Assembly (NCBI GenBank): GCA_001970855.1
Contig: LSSN01002715.1
Span: forward strand, 1-23,224
Source: Smittium culicis
Taxonomy: Eukaryota > Kickxellomycota > Harpellomycetes > Harpellales > Legeriomycetaceae
DNA: 23,224 bases
Reading direction: 5' to 3'
This document shows, piece by piece, positions 8,960-18,999 of this stretch. The translations under genes were made by a program, and so were the position numbers. Numbering within the stretch: the first letter of the stretch is position 1; each line of letters begins with the position of its first letter. Below the pieces are notes generated by a model that was not told the origin of the DNA, searched no databases, and saw only the letters and a list, made by a program, of their open reading frames with translations.

Positions 8960-9966
8960 CATCTTAATGATCAACAGTGAAAATTAGTGTCAATATAATA
9001 ATTTATAGCACAGGCTCTTGAATATTGTTCAAAATACTACCATTAGTATTGGTATACTATTTATTTATTTTTTGCAAAAGGCAACTTTGAACAACGATAT
9101 AAAAAGAAATTAACATTAATACAAAAAATACAAAAGTTTAAAAATTTGAAAAAGATGATAAATTTATTTTAAACAACTCTTCACTATAAATAAAACATTA
9201 TTTAAAAAAAATAGGAATGTATACAAGTATGCATTATTTATGCATTATTTAAATATATAAGCTAAAAAACATATTTTTTAGGTTCTAATAATGTTTTTTT
9301 AGCTCTTTTAACAATAATATGCGTAAATAAGAGAAATTAAATGCAAATAACTATTAAATTTGATAAAATAGCGTACATTTATATATTTTGAACAAATATT
9401 TATAAAAAATTAAACAATAAATACAATTTCTAATATGAGTGTATACATTGTTACAGAAAAAATTCAGAGAACATAAATAATTCTTTAAAAAAAAAATTCG
9501 AAAAAATATTAGAAAAAATCTTCAAATAATTTCACTATGAAACCTTAGGTCATGCGAATTTTGTATATGAGAGCTTATTTCTAGGAGCAGAACTTTTCAT
9601 ATTAATTTTTTCATACTTAACAACATTTCTTAATTTTTAAATCTTACTAGAAAATATCATTGAATGCTTTATCTGAAAATTAATTACATTTCCTAATATA
9701 AATAAGAAAATAGTATTTCTAAGAAAAAAAAGGCCCGCTTCCTCTAAGAATATAATACATATAAAATCGAGAGCGATCAGTAATATATGCTATGAAAAAT
9801 ACATATTAGCAATATTGGTATTCATTGTGCTAAAAATATCGATATTAATACAAAAAAGTCTTTCTTAAATATAGAACATTCTATTATGTTTTTTTATTAT
9901 TCTCAGAGAGTTTATTAAATAAAATTTCAAAGTATACAAAAAACTAACAAAAAATATTTAAAAAGC
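8960..9966. other. AT-rich spacer between Apc3 and LINE-B; nothing recognised
   Basis: No coding region, RNA gene or transposon end is supported. A short tandem duplication, TGCATTATTTA twice, lies at about 9231-9250. The rest is A/T homopolymers. Confidence 0.5.
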
Positions 9967-9978
9967 AAAAAAAAAAAA

Positions 9979-10522
9979 TTCAACCGACCATCCTCCACCG
10001 ATTTACCAACTTCATAACCATTGGTAATTGGTTCAAAGGTGCTCATGAATCGCTTATATTATGTAGTATAAGAGTTCTGGACACTCGGATGCTGTTCAAA
10101 AAATTTGGTAGTTTCCAGCTCAAAGCTTTAATCAGCTGTTCTAGCTCTAATCTGGCTGAAAGAATGTAAAATACCCCCCCCCCCAAAAAAAAAACTTAGT
10201 TGCCTCACTAGCCCCAACCTGGTTTCATTGAAATTTGAAATTAATGAATTTTCGTCAAAGCTGGCCGGCGTAGGTATCATCCGGCTGATCGTCGATAATC
10301 GGTGATTTCGCAACCGTATGAATCTCTGAACATCTGACCTGCCGTCTCAAGAGCACACAAGTTACAGCAGGGGCAAAAATTTTTGAATTTTTGATCGACG
10401 ATTTTCATGTTCTACAGACGCTGGACGGTCCAGAATTTGCCTAAATCAAGCCAGTTGCCTTTTATGCCGAATTTTCAGCCCATCGTCGACTGGCGGATGA
10501 CAGACCGGTTATTTCTACTTTT
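9979..10522 (-). other. LINE-B 3' untranslated region
   Basis: Downstream of the ORF2 stop, this G+C-richer segment has no coding frame on the element strand. It contains a C11A10 run (10174-10194) and three ATCGTCGA/TCGACGAT motifs (near 10288, 10395 and 10483), two of which can pair. LINE 3' ends are bound by their own reverse transcriptase, so such stems may be relics of the recognition structure. The far border, at the A12/T12 run, is inferred from the composition change. Confidence 0.55.
10174..10194. repeat. C11A10 homopolymer junction
   Basis: Eleven C's are followed directly by ten A's inside the LINE-B 3' region. A long C-run is striking in this genome. It is also a place where sequencing or assembly error is likely. 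Confidence 0.85.
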
Positions 10523-11329
10523 TCAGTTGACTGTAGTGATGATAATCTGACCGTTTGAATCTAGAGAGCAAAATTTTTTGATCCTCCGGGCGCTCTCGGT
10601 CACCCAGGTTGCCATCAGGGCCTTAATAGGTGCCTTGATGACATCGGAGATCATTTTTTTTGAGGTTGATAATTTGTGGTATGCACACATACGGGCAGTT
10701 CTGGTGCGCATGAACACTGAGCTTATGCCCAGATCATCCCTGATACGTTCCATGGCCGCAGATTTTCCGACATTGGCAACCATTCGGATTGCCTTGTCGA
10801 TTTCTGATTGTATGGGCTTGCATCTGGCTTCGCTCATGCCAAATGTCTCCCCATCGTAACATCCAATCGGCATCAGCACCGAGTTGATGAACTCGATTTT
10901 TAGTGCTGTGAGCACATCAGACCGTCTCAGGAAGCTGTAAGCAGCGTATACAGCCTTTCTAACCTTATTCTTGTTGTTCTTGATCGTCCCAGATACATCC
11001 CACTTGCTATTCATAATATAGCCCAGGTAGGTGTACTGGTCGGTGGAGTTGACTTTTTGGCCCTGCAGGATCATATCAGTAGTCAAATCCCCGCTTATAG
11101 TCATTATCCCGCACTTGGAGGCATTCACAGCCATTTCCCAAGTGTCCGACCATTCGGTTATGGTATCCAGTGCGGCTTGTAAATCGACTGATGATTCGGC
11201 CAATAGCACGGCATTGTCAGCGAACAGTAGTCCAGGTGTGCGCGAGATGAGCCCAGGCACCCGCACACCTCGTACGTTCTTGAATATATCATTAATATAA
11301 AAATCGAAGAGTATCGGTGTCAAGATTGA

Positions 11330-11735
11330 GGGGGAGGAGGCAAGACAAAATATATAAACTAAAGGAAAGTCAAGTATAAGCCAAGTGTTACTTTGGAGGC
11401 AAATAGGAGAGGAGTTTATTTAATTAAAATAAGTCGTAAAACAAGAACTAGAAACAAGCTAGAAAACAGAAGACAATGGTTGTCAGATAAAGATGTCAAA
11501 AACTAGGAAAAACTAGGGCTATTTATGTGTTTTGCGTCAGTTCTAAACACACATAAAATCTGGTAAAAGGCCAGAATAATTATAAGAAAGTAAATAAGAA
11601 TGCCAAGAAATGATGCCAAGAAATTATTCCAAGAAATGGTGCCAAGGAATAATGCCAAGGAATGATGCCAAGAAATGATGCCAAGGAATGATTCCAAGAA
11701 ATAATGCAAAGAAATAATCCGCAGCAAAAGTATGG
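11330..11735. mobile_element. ~400-bp insert splitting the LINE-B reverse transcriptase between motifs B and C
   Basis: Reading the RT on the minus strand, homology leaves after GCPASPI (about 11750) and returns at LTPILFDFY (about 11322); active RTs have only a few residues between these points. The intervening DNA is A-rich, has no ORF of its own beyond read-through, carries a 13-bp minisatellite at one end and an inverted TTATGTGTTT/AAACACACATAA pair at about 11523-11555. Both flanks encode a C-x-A-S-P-like peptide, so a diverged target-site duplication is possible. The borders are approximate. Confidence 0.6.
11600..11716. repeat. 13-bp minisatellite, nine units
   Basis: Nine consecutive 13-base units with the consensus ATGCCAAGRAATG run without gaps from 11600 to 11716. 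Units differ at one to three positions. Because 13 is not a multiple of 3, the minus-strand read-through gives a 13-residue peptide repeat rich in S-F-L-G-I. Confidence 0.92.
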
Positions 11736-14142
11736 ATATCACACCAATCATGACAATCGGCGAGGCTGGGCACCCTTGCCGCACTCCACAGAGGTATTCA
11801 GTGGGTTCGGAAACTTCATTTCCAACTCTAACTGCGATTTTCGGGGCATCATACATGCCTTTGATCATATTGAGAAGTTTGCCCCCAATGCCCACTGATC
11901 GCAGTTTATGCAGTAGAGCCATATGGGGGACCCGGTTGTAGGCCTTGCTATAGTCGATATAGCACAGCCATGATTCCTTGTTCTGAATTTTCCGTCGGCG
12001 GACTATTTCGTATAGAGTGGTCGCTTGGCCCGCACATTCCTCGAAATTCCGAAATCCAGCTTGCTCTTTTACCAATATTTGGTATTTGGCATCGATTTTG
12101 CTGAGTTTGGTTGCCACAATTTTGGCCACCAGTTTCGCCAGCGTTGGGATGAGTGATATCCCTCGGTAGTTATCGGGGTCCTTCAGGTCACCTTTTTTAG
12201 GTACTGGGACCACCACTGAAGTTTCTAGGCACTGGGGTATATCCCCAGAGTCATACATTAGGTGATGATTTTATTTATTAATTTATCTAGGCTTGATGTT
12301 GGTGATGGCTCGGTCATCACCAGTTTCAATACCTCAGATGGCACACCATCAGCTCCCGGAGCTTTGTTATTTGGTGTTTCTGCAAGTGCACCAGTGATTT
12401 CAGACCATAGTATGGTGCTATCACACTCTGGGTAATAGTCAGTGTCGGTATTTATAAGATTTTCCCACTTATTGGAACATCGGCTGTTTCCAGTAGCGTC
12501 TTTGGCAAGTTCGCCGAAGTGGTTTGTCCAAATTTTTATTTTTTCACACTTTTCAGTAGTTAAATTTTTAAATTTATCATACACTGGGCCATCGGCGATG
12601 TTTTTAAACGATTTCCCAGTATGAGATTTGATATAATTCCAAAGCATTTTGGAATCGTTCGAAATTAATTGATCCGAAATTAATTTCATTTTCTTAGTGT
12701 ATTTAATTTTTTGATCGCTTTTAATTACTTCAATTGAATTATTTTTAGCAATTACGTAATCCGATTTATCGAATTTGCCAATTCTAAATTTTTTAAAAGC
12801 ATTTCGCCTGTTTTTGATGCATGTGATCGCCCGTTTGCTCAATGGTTCTGCACATAGGTCGGTTGGTGCAGTCACAGCATTCATAGCTGGTGATTCTGGC
12901 CATATCGTGGCTATTGTGTCTTTTCAGAGACTTTCTAGTTTCTAATTTTCACTGTATAGTGCATCAAATCTATTACTGCAAATTAATTGGCATCCAATTA
13001 ATTTGACTTTTTTCGCGTCTATTTTTGTTTTTTTTACTGTGTCTTTTAATGCGTCAATGCTCCACTGCGCCATTATCGGCATATGGTCGGACATGTAAAT
13101 TTTTTTGCTTGATGTGCACCAGTTTTCTCTGCTAGTGAAGCCGGCGTAAAAAATATGGTCTATCATACGACCTATTTTATTTTTATTCCACCTTGAGCCT
13201 GTGGAATTGGTGACTTTAGCTCTGCTATAGCTTGCACCAAGCTTCTGGGAAATTTTGTTGGCGCCCTTAATATCCATGTTAAAGTCGTCGAGAATAATGT
13301 TTTTTTTGAATTTTAACTTTGCCTTGTTGATTAGGCTGAAAATTTCATTTGACGCTTTTAAGCGTCTAATTACGGTGCTAGGTATGTGGACATTTGTCAC
13401 AATTGATTCGAATTTTTTGCCATTAATTTTTCCCCCATATATTATACCGGATAACCATGCTTGGCAGGATTGTAATTCGCTGATTTGAAGTCCAGATTTA
13501 TTTCTGGCAGCCAGCAGTAACCCTTTACCGCCTTTTATTAAATTGGCTTTTGATTCGACACAGATATACCCAGGTAGCCTGAATCGATATGTGCTTTTAG
13601 TTAAAACTTTTCTTACAGAGCTAATACGTCTGGTTTTACACTATTGATGTAATGTATTAGCTCCTCGCTTATCCCTTTAATGACACGGACATTAAAAGTC
13701 ATCACCGTAAAAGTATCAGTACTCTCGGCAAGCATAATGTTAAATTTATGGGATTTTACGGTGCTTAAATGTATATTATTTTCATTATTTAATGAATTTT
13801 TATTGCTCAATTTATGCCCAATAAAATTGGCAGATCGAGATTTTTGATTTTTTTCCTGCCTTATTCTGGCGTGTAATGCTTTTTCATTTTTTTTTATATC
13901 GTTGTTTGACAAATTTATTTTATGGCCAGTTGTGGAGTGAATTTCGTGTCTCCATTGGCCGTTGCGTTGTTTAATTTTTTAACGGAAAAGAAGCGTTCAT
14001 TGAGTGCAGAATTTAGAACAATATACTTTTATGGTATCTTTTTTGAGTTTCTGGACGTTGAGGACCAAGATTTTTTCTTGATTTTTTTTACTTTTATTTT
14101 TTTTGGTGTTTTTAAGCATATTTAATTTTGGTTTATAGCTAA

Positions 14143-15610
14143 TTATTCGAAATCCATGTCCTGATCGGTGTGGTCGGGCGGATCGGATGAATAATTAATT
14201 TCAGCGGCTGATTCGCTGAAATTTTCGGCAAAATATATTTTTCCATATTCTATGTACTGCGTCTCAGTTATTTGATTATTTCTGAATTTTTCGGCCATAA
14301 TTTCCTACTCTGTTGGCGTGCTGTAGCCATAAGAGTCCTCTGATACCGGAGTGCTAGGTATAATAACTTTTTTATACTTTTTTTATGCTTTTTTTCAGTC
14401 CTGTTATTGGCATCGTAGTTGCCAATATTTTAGGAGACATTTTTTCCGTGTTTTTTGGGCACCGAATTTTGCCCCAATGAGTTTTTTAAAACCGGCTCAT
14501 CAGGTTGAGCGTCAGTTTTTTCTGCCTTTCTTGGCTCTGTCATAGCTATTGAGCTAGCAGGAGATCGTTTCATCGCAACAGTACCTCTTCTTTGTTCAGA
14601 AACTAGAGGCTTGGGTGATTCCTGGTCTACATATTTAGGCTCATCAGCCCCTGATTGAACACCTGGCTCAATATTAGCTTCGGCTGTACCTTTAATTTGG
14701 TCATCAGTTTGATCTATTGTTTTATTTTGATTTTATTTTGATTTTTCTGCTTTTGTTTTTCAAAAACTCGCAGTTGGACTTCCTGTGTCCTACTTGCTTG
14801 CAGTAGCTGCAAGCTTCTTTGCATCCTCTATAGAAGATGTTAATTTTTCCATACTCATAGTCTAGGAGGCTTGGAATAATTGTATAAGCGGTTTTTTTTT
14901 AATTAAAATTTTGACTCCATAAGGGATTAATTCGGTCAGCCATTTTCTGTAAAGAGCGCTGATATCAATGATTTCTGATATCGGCTCAAGTGTGTCCTTG
15001 TTTAAATCCAATAGAGTGAGTATATCAACATCTCAGAGATTTGGGATGTTGGCGACTGTGATGTCCTCATCAATTTTCCAGTCTGGTACATCTCAATTTC
15101 CTTGAGATTGTGTGAGAAATTTTTTTGAATAACGTTTTCTGAATCGTCTTTTTTGCTAAATATAAGGTAAGTAATTCTAGCTCGATGGTCGTCTTTTCTT
15201 ATGCAGATGCAACCATCTAGATCGTGGGCGAGTTCATACAGCGCTTTCATGTGGTATCCTTGAATATGCGCCCAGGGTATGCCAATTTTGCGATCTGAGC
15301 CATTTTGGCACAGTCATTTTAGGCAGGTTTGCTTTCCGCCATATAGCAGATGTTTAACTGAAATATCTCTATACTGGCTCATATCAATTTTTTGATCGTA
15401 TCTGAAAATAGAGTTAATCTTTTTTGGTTCAATTTTTTTTAAAATGGTGGGCTTAGGGGCTCCATGAGGAAGATTTTCCTTAATAACATCGCTAAAAGTT
15501 TTTCTAGCTCGTTTGACAGGCGTTTTGTTGGCCATAGTGGTAGGTAAAGTTTTTTTTTCTGCTTTGCTTATTTTTTTGTTTTTTTGTGTAGGCTTTTTTA
15601 TGCGTAGCAA
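14143..15610 (-). pseudogene. LINE-B ORF1: Gag-like RNA-binding protein with CCHC zinc knuckle, broken
   Basis: It starts MLRIKKPTQKNKK with a Lys-rich N-terminus, as expected for a nucleic-acid-binding LINE ORF1 protein. A TGA at 15316-15314 interrupts the frame, which then continues through IGIPWAHIQGYHMKAL. A shift near 15080 leads to IDEDITVANIPNL, a TGA at 15035-15033, then DVDILTLLDLNKD. A second shift in an A-run near 14890 leads to the zinc knuckle at 14811-14770, C-S-Y-C-KQVG-H-RKSN-C, a perfect CX2CX4HX4C. The tail, after more disruption, ends in an acidic PPDHTDQDMDFE and a TAA at 14145-14143. The protein would package element RNA. Full length would be about 485 residues. No modern function is likely. 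Confidence 0.72.
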
Positions 15611-16985
15611 ATTAGTCGAAATAATCGAATTTGTTAAATTCGGCGATTTGCGTACTTTTTTTTTCTCGATTTGGCTAATTAAAACCGTGCACCAAACTTA
15701 TGCACTTGCAATTTAATTTCAATAGTTAAACTTTATCTTCAGAGACCAAACTTGTACATAAAATGTAGTTCTTGGCAAGGTCAACAAAGTTGTATTGATA
15801 AGTTAAAGTCGATAGACTACGCGTTCGATGGTTATAGTCAATTTTATTTGGTAAGGGCTTAAAAAAAAGTGAATAGTAGATAAGAAATAAAATTTTATAG
15901 ATTCTCTAATCCTATTGGCCCGCCCAAGAAAAACTTTTCTATGAAAGAAAGTGTTATCTTACTCTCTCCAGTCAAGTTTTGTAAAAATTTGAAAGTTCTA
16001 CTGTGAATTTAAAGTTAATAAGTTATATATCTAGTATATTCCAATTATAGTTTATCATACCAATTAAGAATTCTGTACCAGAATATCGGATTCATCACAT
16101 TTAACGTTTACTTTGATTAGCTTAAAAGAAACTTATAGCAAATAAATCTCTCTCGGAAATTTAATTAATTGTATGAAAAAATATTTATTGTAAAAATAAT
16201 GAAAATTGTGTAGAAAATAATGTTAAAGATTCATAATGAGGCGAATAGTTAGTACTATCAAACTTAAAACGTAAAAAAAATAGTTTGAAAATCTAATATC
16301 CTATAAAAAATCATTCATTTAGTGCGAAAATATATAGAAGAAAGAAATGACTTAAAATTTTATTCAATACAGCTATTAAATTTAGAATATTTGGGTGAAT
16401 ATAGCGAGCTAAAAAAATATATAATTTAACGATTCAGAATCTCTCATATAAGAGATTCTATAATAAAGAGGTACTTTTTGCTTTTAGTTTTTTAGCCTTT
16501 AAAATCATGTTTGTATTATCGCTAAATAAAAAAATTTGAATTTTTTGTTGGCAAAAAAAACCTCATATAATGGATAATAAAATGATTGAAATTTCTATTC
16601 ATTCTCTAATAAAATTAACTATTTTAGAACGCATTTTTAGATATACATATCCTGTGCGAAAATCTTTCTCCAATCAAATATTTTTAAACTAATATTATTA
16701 GAAGAATTTAAAGAATAAAGCTTTGATTGTAATTTATTGGCAGAAAATTATTTTATAGTATTTAAAAATACTTTCTAATTTAAATTTTGTTATTAAAATA
16801 ATTTAGGTTGAATAATATTTTTAAAAAAAAGCAAACGGTAGTGCTTGAAGAATAAGTTTATACTTTTTTGATTATATATATTTTTATATGGCCTCAAACA
16901 AGAAAATGGTTTGAAAGTATGTTTTATTAGGAAAGGTCAAAAGTATATTTTGCCTTTTATGATAAAAAATCCTTTTATTTTTGCT
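15611..16985. other. AT-rich spacer between LINE-B and the secreted-protein gene
   Basis: The first ~110 bases are probably LINE-B 5' untranslated sequence. Beyond that no coding region, RNA gene or repeat family is recognised. A palindromic AGAATCTCTCATATAAGAGATTCT lies at about 16436-16459. Confidence 0.5.
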
Positions 16986-17366
16986 TTATTGAGTCTTATC
17001 AAAGAAAATGAATGATTGTACTGTTGTAGATGGGTCAGTAAATACTCTGAGAACGCCAGCAGATGGAGCATATGGCGATCTAGATATATCCATTCCGGTG
17101 TAGAATACTTGGCAGTTTCTGTCTCTGTAAACTTGGAAATATCCCTTTTTCTTACCATGAATTTCGGCAATGTTAAAATAGTCTGCAGCATAACATTTTC
17201 CAACAACAAGCTCGCTTATTGGTTTCATAGGAGCCTGTGGACTTTTTGCAATGTTAACTTTCAAGCCATAAGTATTTGATAGTTGTTTCTCTATACAATC
17301 GCATTCACCAGAAACAAGAGATAATATTATTGCAGAGATAAAAAGTTTGGTCGATAAATTAAACAT
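16986..17366 (-). CDS. Small predicted secreted cysteine-containing protein (unknown function)
   Basis: The gene encodes 126 residues from an ATG at 17366. Residues 1-20 form a typical signal peptide: a Lys at position 7, then the hydrophobic run LFISAIILSLVSG, with cleavage likely after Gly20. The mature part begins E-C-D-C and has four Cys in all (22, 24, one in VGKCYAADYF, one in RDRNCQVFY), so up to two disulfides are possible. It also has several Tyr/Phe-rich beta-like segments and no transmembrane or GPI-like C-terminal tail. The frame is intact, with a TATA-like site 44 bases upstream and a clean stop, which argues for a real gene. I do not recognise the family; it resembles small secreted proteins of fungi in general form only. 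Confidence 0.7.
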   Translation of the reverse strand: MFNLSTKLFISAIILSLVSGECDCIEKQLSNTYGLKVNIAKSPQAPMKPISELVVGKCYAADYFNIAEIHGKKKGYFQVYRDRNCQVFYTGMDISRSPYAPSAGVLRVFTDPSTTVQSFIFFDKTQ

Positions 17367-17409
17367 TTTTTGATTTTGTATGAGCAGTATTAGCTATAAT
17401 CTGATAAAA

Positions 17410-17417
17410 TTTATATA
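17410..17417 (-). promoter_or_regulatory. Candidate TATA box of the secreted-protein gene
   Basis: TATATAAA on the minus strand lies 44 bases before the ATG at 17366, a plausible distance for a short leader. The background is AT-rich, so this is only suggestive. Confidence 0.35.
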
Positions 17418-18140
17418 AAAAAGTTATAAAAGAATAATCTCATCCAATTTGAAATAATAAGCACCTTATATAAACTTTTTTAAGATTATTTTATTTATTG
17501 GGATAGAGATTGAATTCTAAAAAAAGAAAAAAAACTGGTTAAAATCTTGCTTTTAGAGCTAAACCATTGTTTCTTGTGTTGTGATTAAATTTTTGGGATG
17601 TACGAATATAAATTACGAATGATCACATTTCTAAAAATAACTTGCTTTTTGAATTTAATATTGTACGTAAAAATTTATTTTAAATTAAATTTTAAAATAA
17701 AACTAAAAAGGATATCATAAAAATTTTAATATAATAGCTTTACATGCTAAATAATCTCTCAGTTATGGTTTTAAGCGACAATTTTGTAATATTACAACTT
17801 AAGCGTAAAAACATTTCCATTATTCTTTACAAGATAAATTTGGTATAAATATAAAGATATTTGAAATTTATTGCTAATTTTACAAATTAACTTATTATAG
17901 TGGCTTTTGTCTGAAAAAAAATATACTATTATCATAGATGAAATTAAACTTTAAATTTTGAAATGCTTGAAATGGCCATTTGTGAATTTTTCAAAAAGAA
18001 GTGCTTCGAGCTTAAAATTTCCATAAATAGAACACATTGTACCAATAAACTATTCTATGGATAGAAATAGCGCCTATTTTAATCTTCCAGTCAGGTTCCT
18101 TTCAAATGATCTTCTAAAAATATGGCTGACTTTTTCTTTG
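17418..18140. other. AT-rich intergenic DNA; nothing recognised
   Basis: No protein-like frame, RNA gene or member of the repeat families found elsewhere in the window is visible. Confidence 0.5.
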
Positions 18141-18337
18141 TAATAGTTTACTATTTATGATACAAAATTATGACGTAATACTAATTATTGATAAATTTAT
18201 GATATAATAGTAAGTTGATTATTCGCTGTTAATCAATTATAAGCCAATAAAAAATTGAATTCCGGAAAAATAAAAAACTGTTAATATATATGCTACGTTT
18301 GCTAAGTCAAGATTGTCTACCTTCCATGAAACAGTAA
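18141..18337 (-). mobile_element. TTAA MITE copy F, decayed
   Basis: No intact TTAA ends remain, but the inverted family core is readable: TTATTGATAAATTTATGATA (compare TTATTGATTCGTTTATGATT in copy B), TATTCGCTGTTAATCAATTA, ATAAGCCAATAA, GAATTCCGG, and a left end TCTACCTTCCATGAAACAGT near 18317-18336. The left border is set by the family length of about 197 and is approximate. It is the oldest copy seen here. Confidence 0.55.
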
Positions 18338-18612
18338 ATGGTAGATTTTGAACGAAGATAGCTCTTTGGTGCGGTTATATTTTATTAGCTTGAATATGAA
18401 CAATTATTTATGCTTTTGGCAGAATTGAACAGGGATTTCAATTCATCTATTTAATTATTTCAATTTGGAATTACTATTTGCTGAAAAATTAAATTATACT
18501 ACTCATTGGCCACTAATTTTTTATGATATTTTATACACTGTAACACTTTACACTAAAAAATGACTACTTCATAAAGAAACTCCCAAATGTATCAGCAAAG
18601 CAATTTGATCAA

Positions 18613-18809
18613 TTAATCCTTTCCCGTCGAACACTAATGATAAATTCGGATTTAAATAATCGTTAATGGCCGTTAAAAGTTTTCGATATTTGTTAATAAT
18701 CTGCTATAAACCAATAAAATTTGTAACTTGTGGTATTTACAATTATAATCATTTTCAGTTGGCTAGATTTGGTAAATAAAATACTTTATATTGTCTGCAT
18801 AAGAGTTAA
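18613..18809 (-). mobile_element. TTAA MITE copy C, reverse, decayed left end
   Basis: It starts TTAATCCTTTCCCGTCGAAC, the inverted family right end, and continues with TCGGATTTAAATAATCG, CTGCTATAAACCAATAAA and a GTTGGCTAGATTTGG block. The left end is worn (TTGTCTGCATAAGAG instead of GTCTACCAYCCGGGAAAGGG), but the closing TTAA at 18806-18809 is kept and shared with copy D. Its length of 197 equals copies A (without B) and B. Confidence 0.65.
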
Positions 18810-18999
18810 CCCTTTCCCAGATGGTAGACTATTTTTGAATTAAAAAATATAAGCTGCATTTAATAAAAATAATTTAATCCCGAGTCTTTAAGAAGTATTG
18901 GCTTATTTGTTGAATAACAGCAAATAGTAAATTTCATTACTAATCATAAACGAATCACAAATTCATTTTTTCAAATAGTGTTGGATTGGAAAGGGTTAA
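18806..18999 (+). mobile_element. TTAA MITE copy D, forward, complete
   Basis: The left end is TTAACCCTTTCCCAGATGG and GTAGACTATTTTTGA. The core includes ATCCCGAGTCTTTAAGAAGTA and GCAAATAGTAAATTTCATTA. The right end is GTGTTGGATTGGAAAGGGTTAA. It is 194 bases including both TTAA sites and is non-coding. It abuts copy C head to head at a single TTAA. Confidence 0.78.

Larger units (their letters stand above)
10523..13912 (-). pseudogene. LINE-B ORF2: APE endonuclease plus reverse transcriptase, multiply broken
   Basis: ORF2 would nick target DNA and prime reverse transcription there. From 13912, read leftwards: an MTFNVRVIKG stretch opens the APE domain, then VLAL-stop-E at 13615-13613, where active elements have Gln-Glu with the catalytic Glu. 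The frame continues through LDDFNMD (usually GDFN) and SDHMPI, both endonuclease motifs. Stops follow near 12942 and 12926. NKAPGADGVPSEVL starts the RT domain. A frameshift near 12258 leads to DNYRGISL, motif A YIDYSKAY (Asp codon 11953-11955) and motif B GVRQGCPASP (about 11756-11787). Then comes a ~400-base insert. RT resumes at LTPILFDFYINDIF, with motif C FADN at 11213-11224 instead of FADD, so a metal-binding Asp is lost. Thumb-like sequence runs to the stop at 10523. No true ATG was identified for the start. Confidence 0.88.
9967..15610 (-). mobile_element. LINE-B: nearly full-length, inactive APE-type non-LTR retrotransposon
   Basis: Read on the minus strand the order is: ORF1 (Gag-like, CCHC knuckle, 15610-14143), spacer, ORF2 (APE endonuclease then reverse transcriptase, 13912-10523), and a ~540-base 3' untranslated region ending around a T12 run (A12 at 9967-9978 on the + strand). 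This two-ORF layout with APE and RT and no LTRs is that of L1/Tad-like LINEs. The 5' end is not resolved; a further ~100 bases beyond 15610 could belong to it. No target-site duplication could be identified. Several stops, frameshifts, a catalytic mutation and a ~400-base insert make it dead. The ORF2 reverse transcriptase and 3' region are noticeably more G+C rich than the flanks. Confidence 0.85.

Noticed and set aside
10578..11300. Plus-strand frames within LINE-B (93 and 89 codons)
   Set aside because: They are antisense to the reverse transcriptase frame, which has clear motifs on the minus strand.
11600..11716. CRISPR-like array
   Set aside because: The 13-base units are contiguous with no unique spacers, so this is a minisatellite.
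13922..14545. Plus-strand frames rich in Phe within LINE-B
   Set aside because: They are antisense to ORF1/ORF2 sequence and have no protein-like features.
15805..15840. Possible T-arm (GCGTTCGATGG) with GACTA/TAGTC pairing
   Set aside because: No matching A-box or cloverleaf upstream; short pairing is expected by chance.
16937..17209. Second minus-strand frame overlapping the secreted-protein gene
   Set aside because: It lies in another frame of the same DNA and lacks the signal peptide and ATG context of the 126-residue frame.
18338..18560. Possible seventh MITE copy starting ATGGTAGATTTTGAAC
   Set aside because: Only a short left-end match is visible; the core and right end could not be aligned with confidence.
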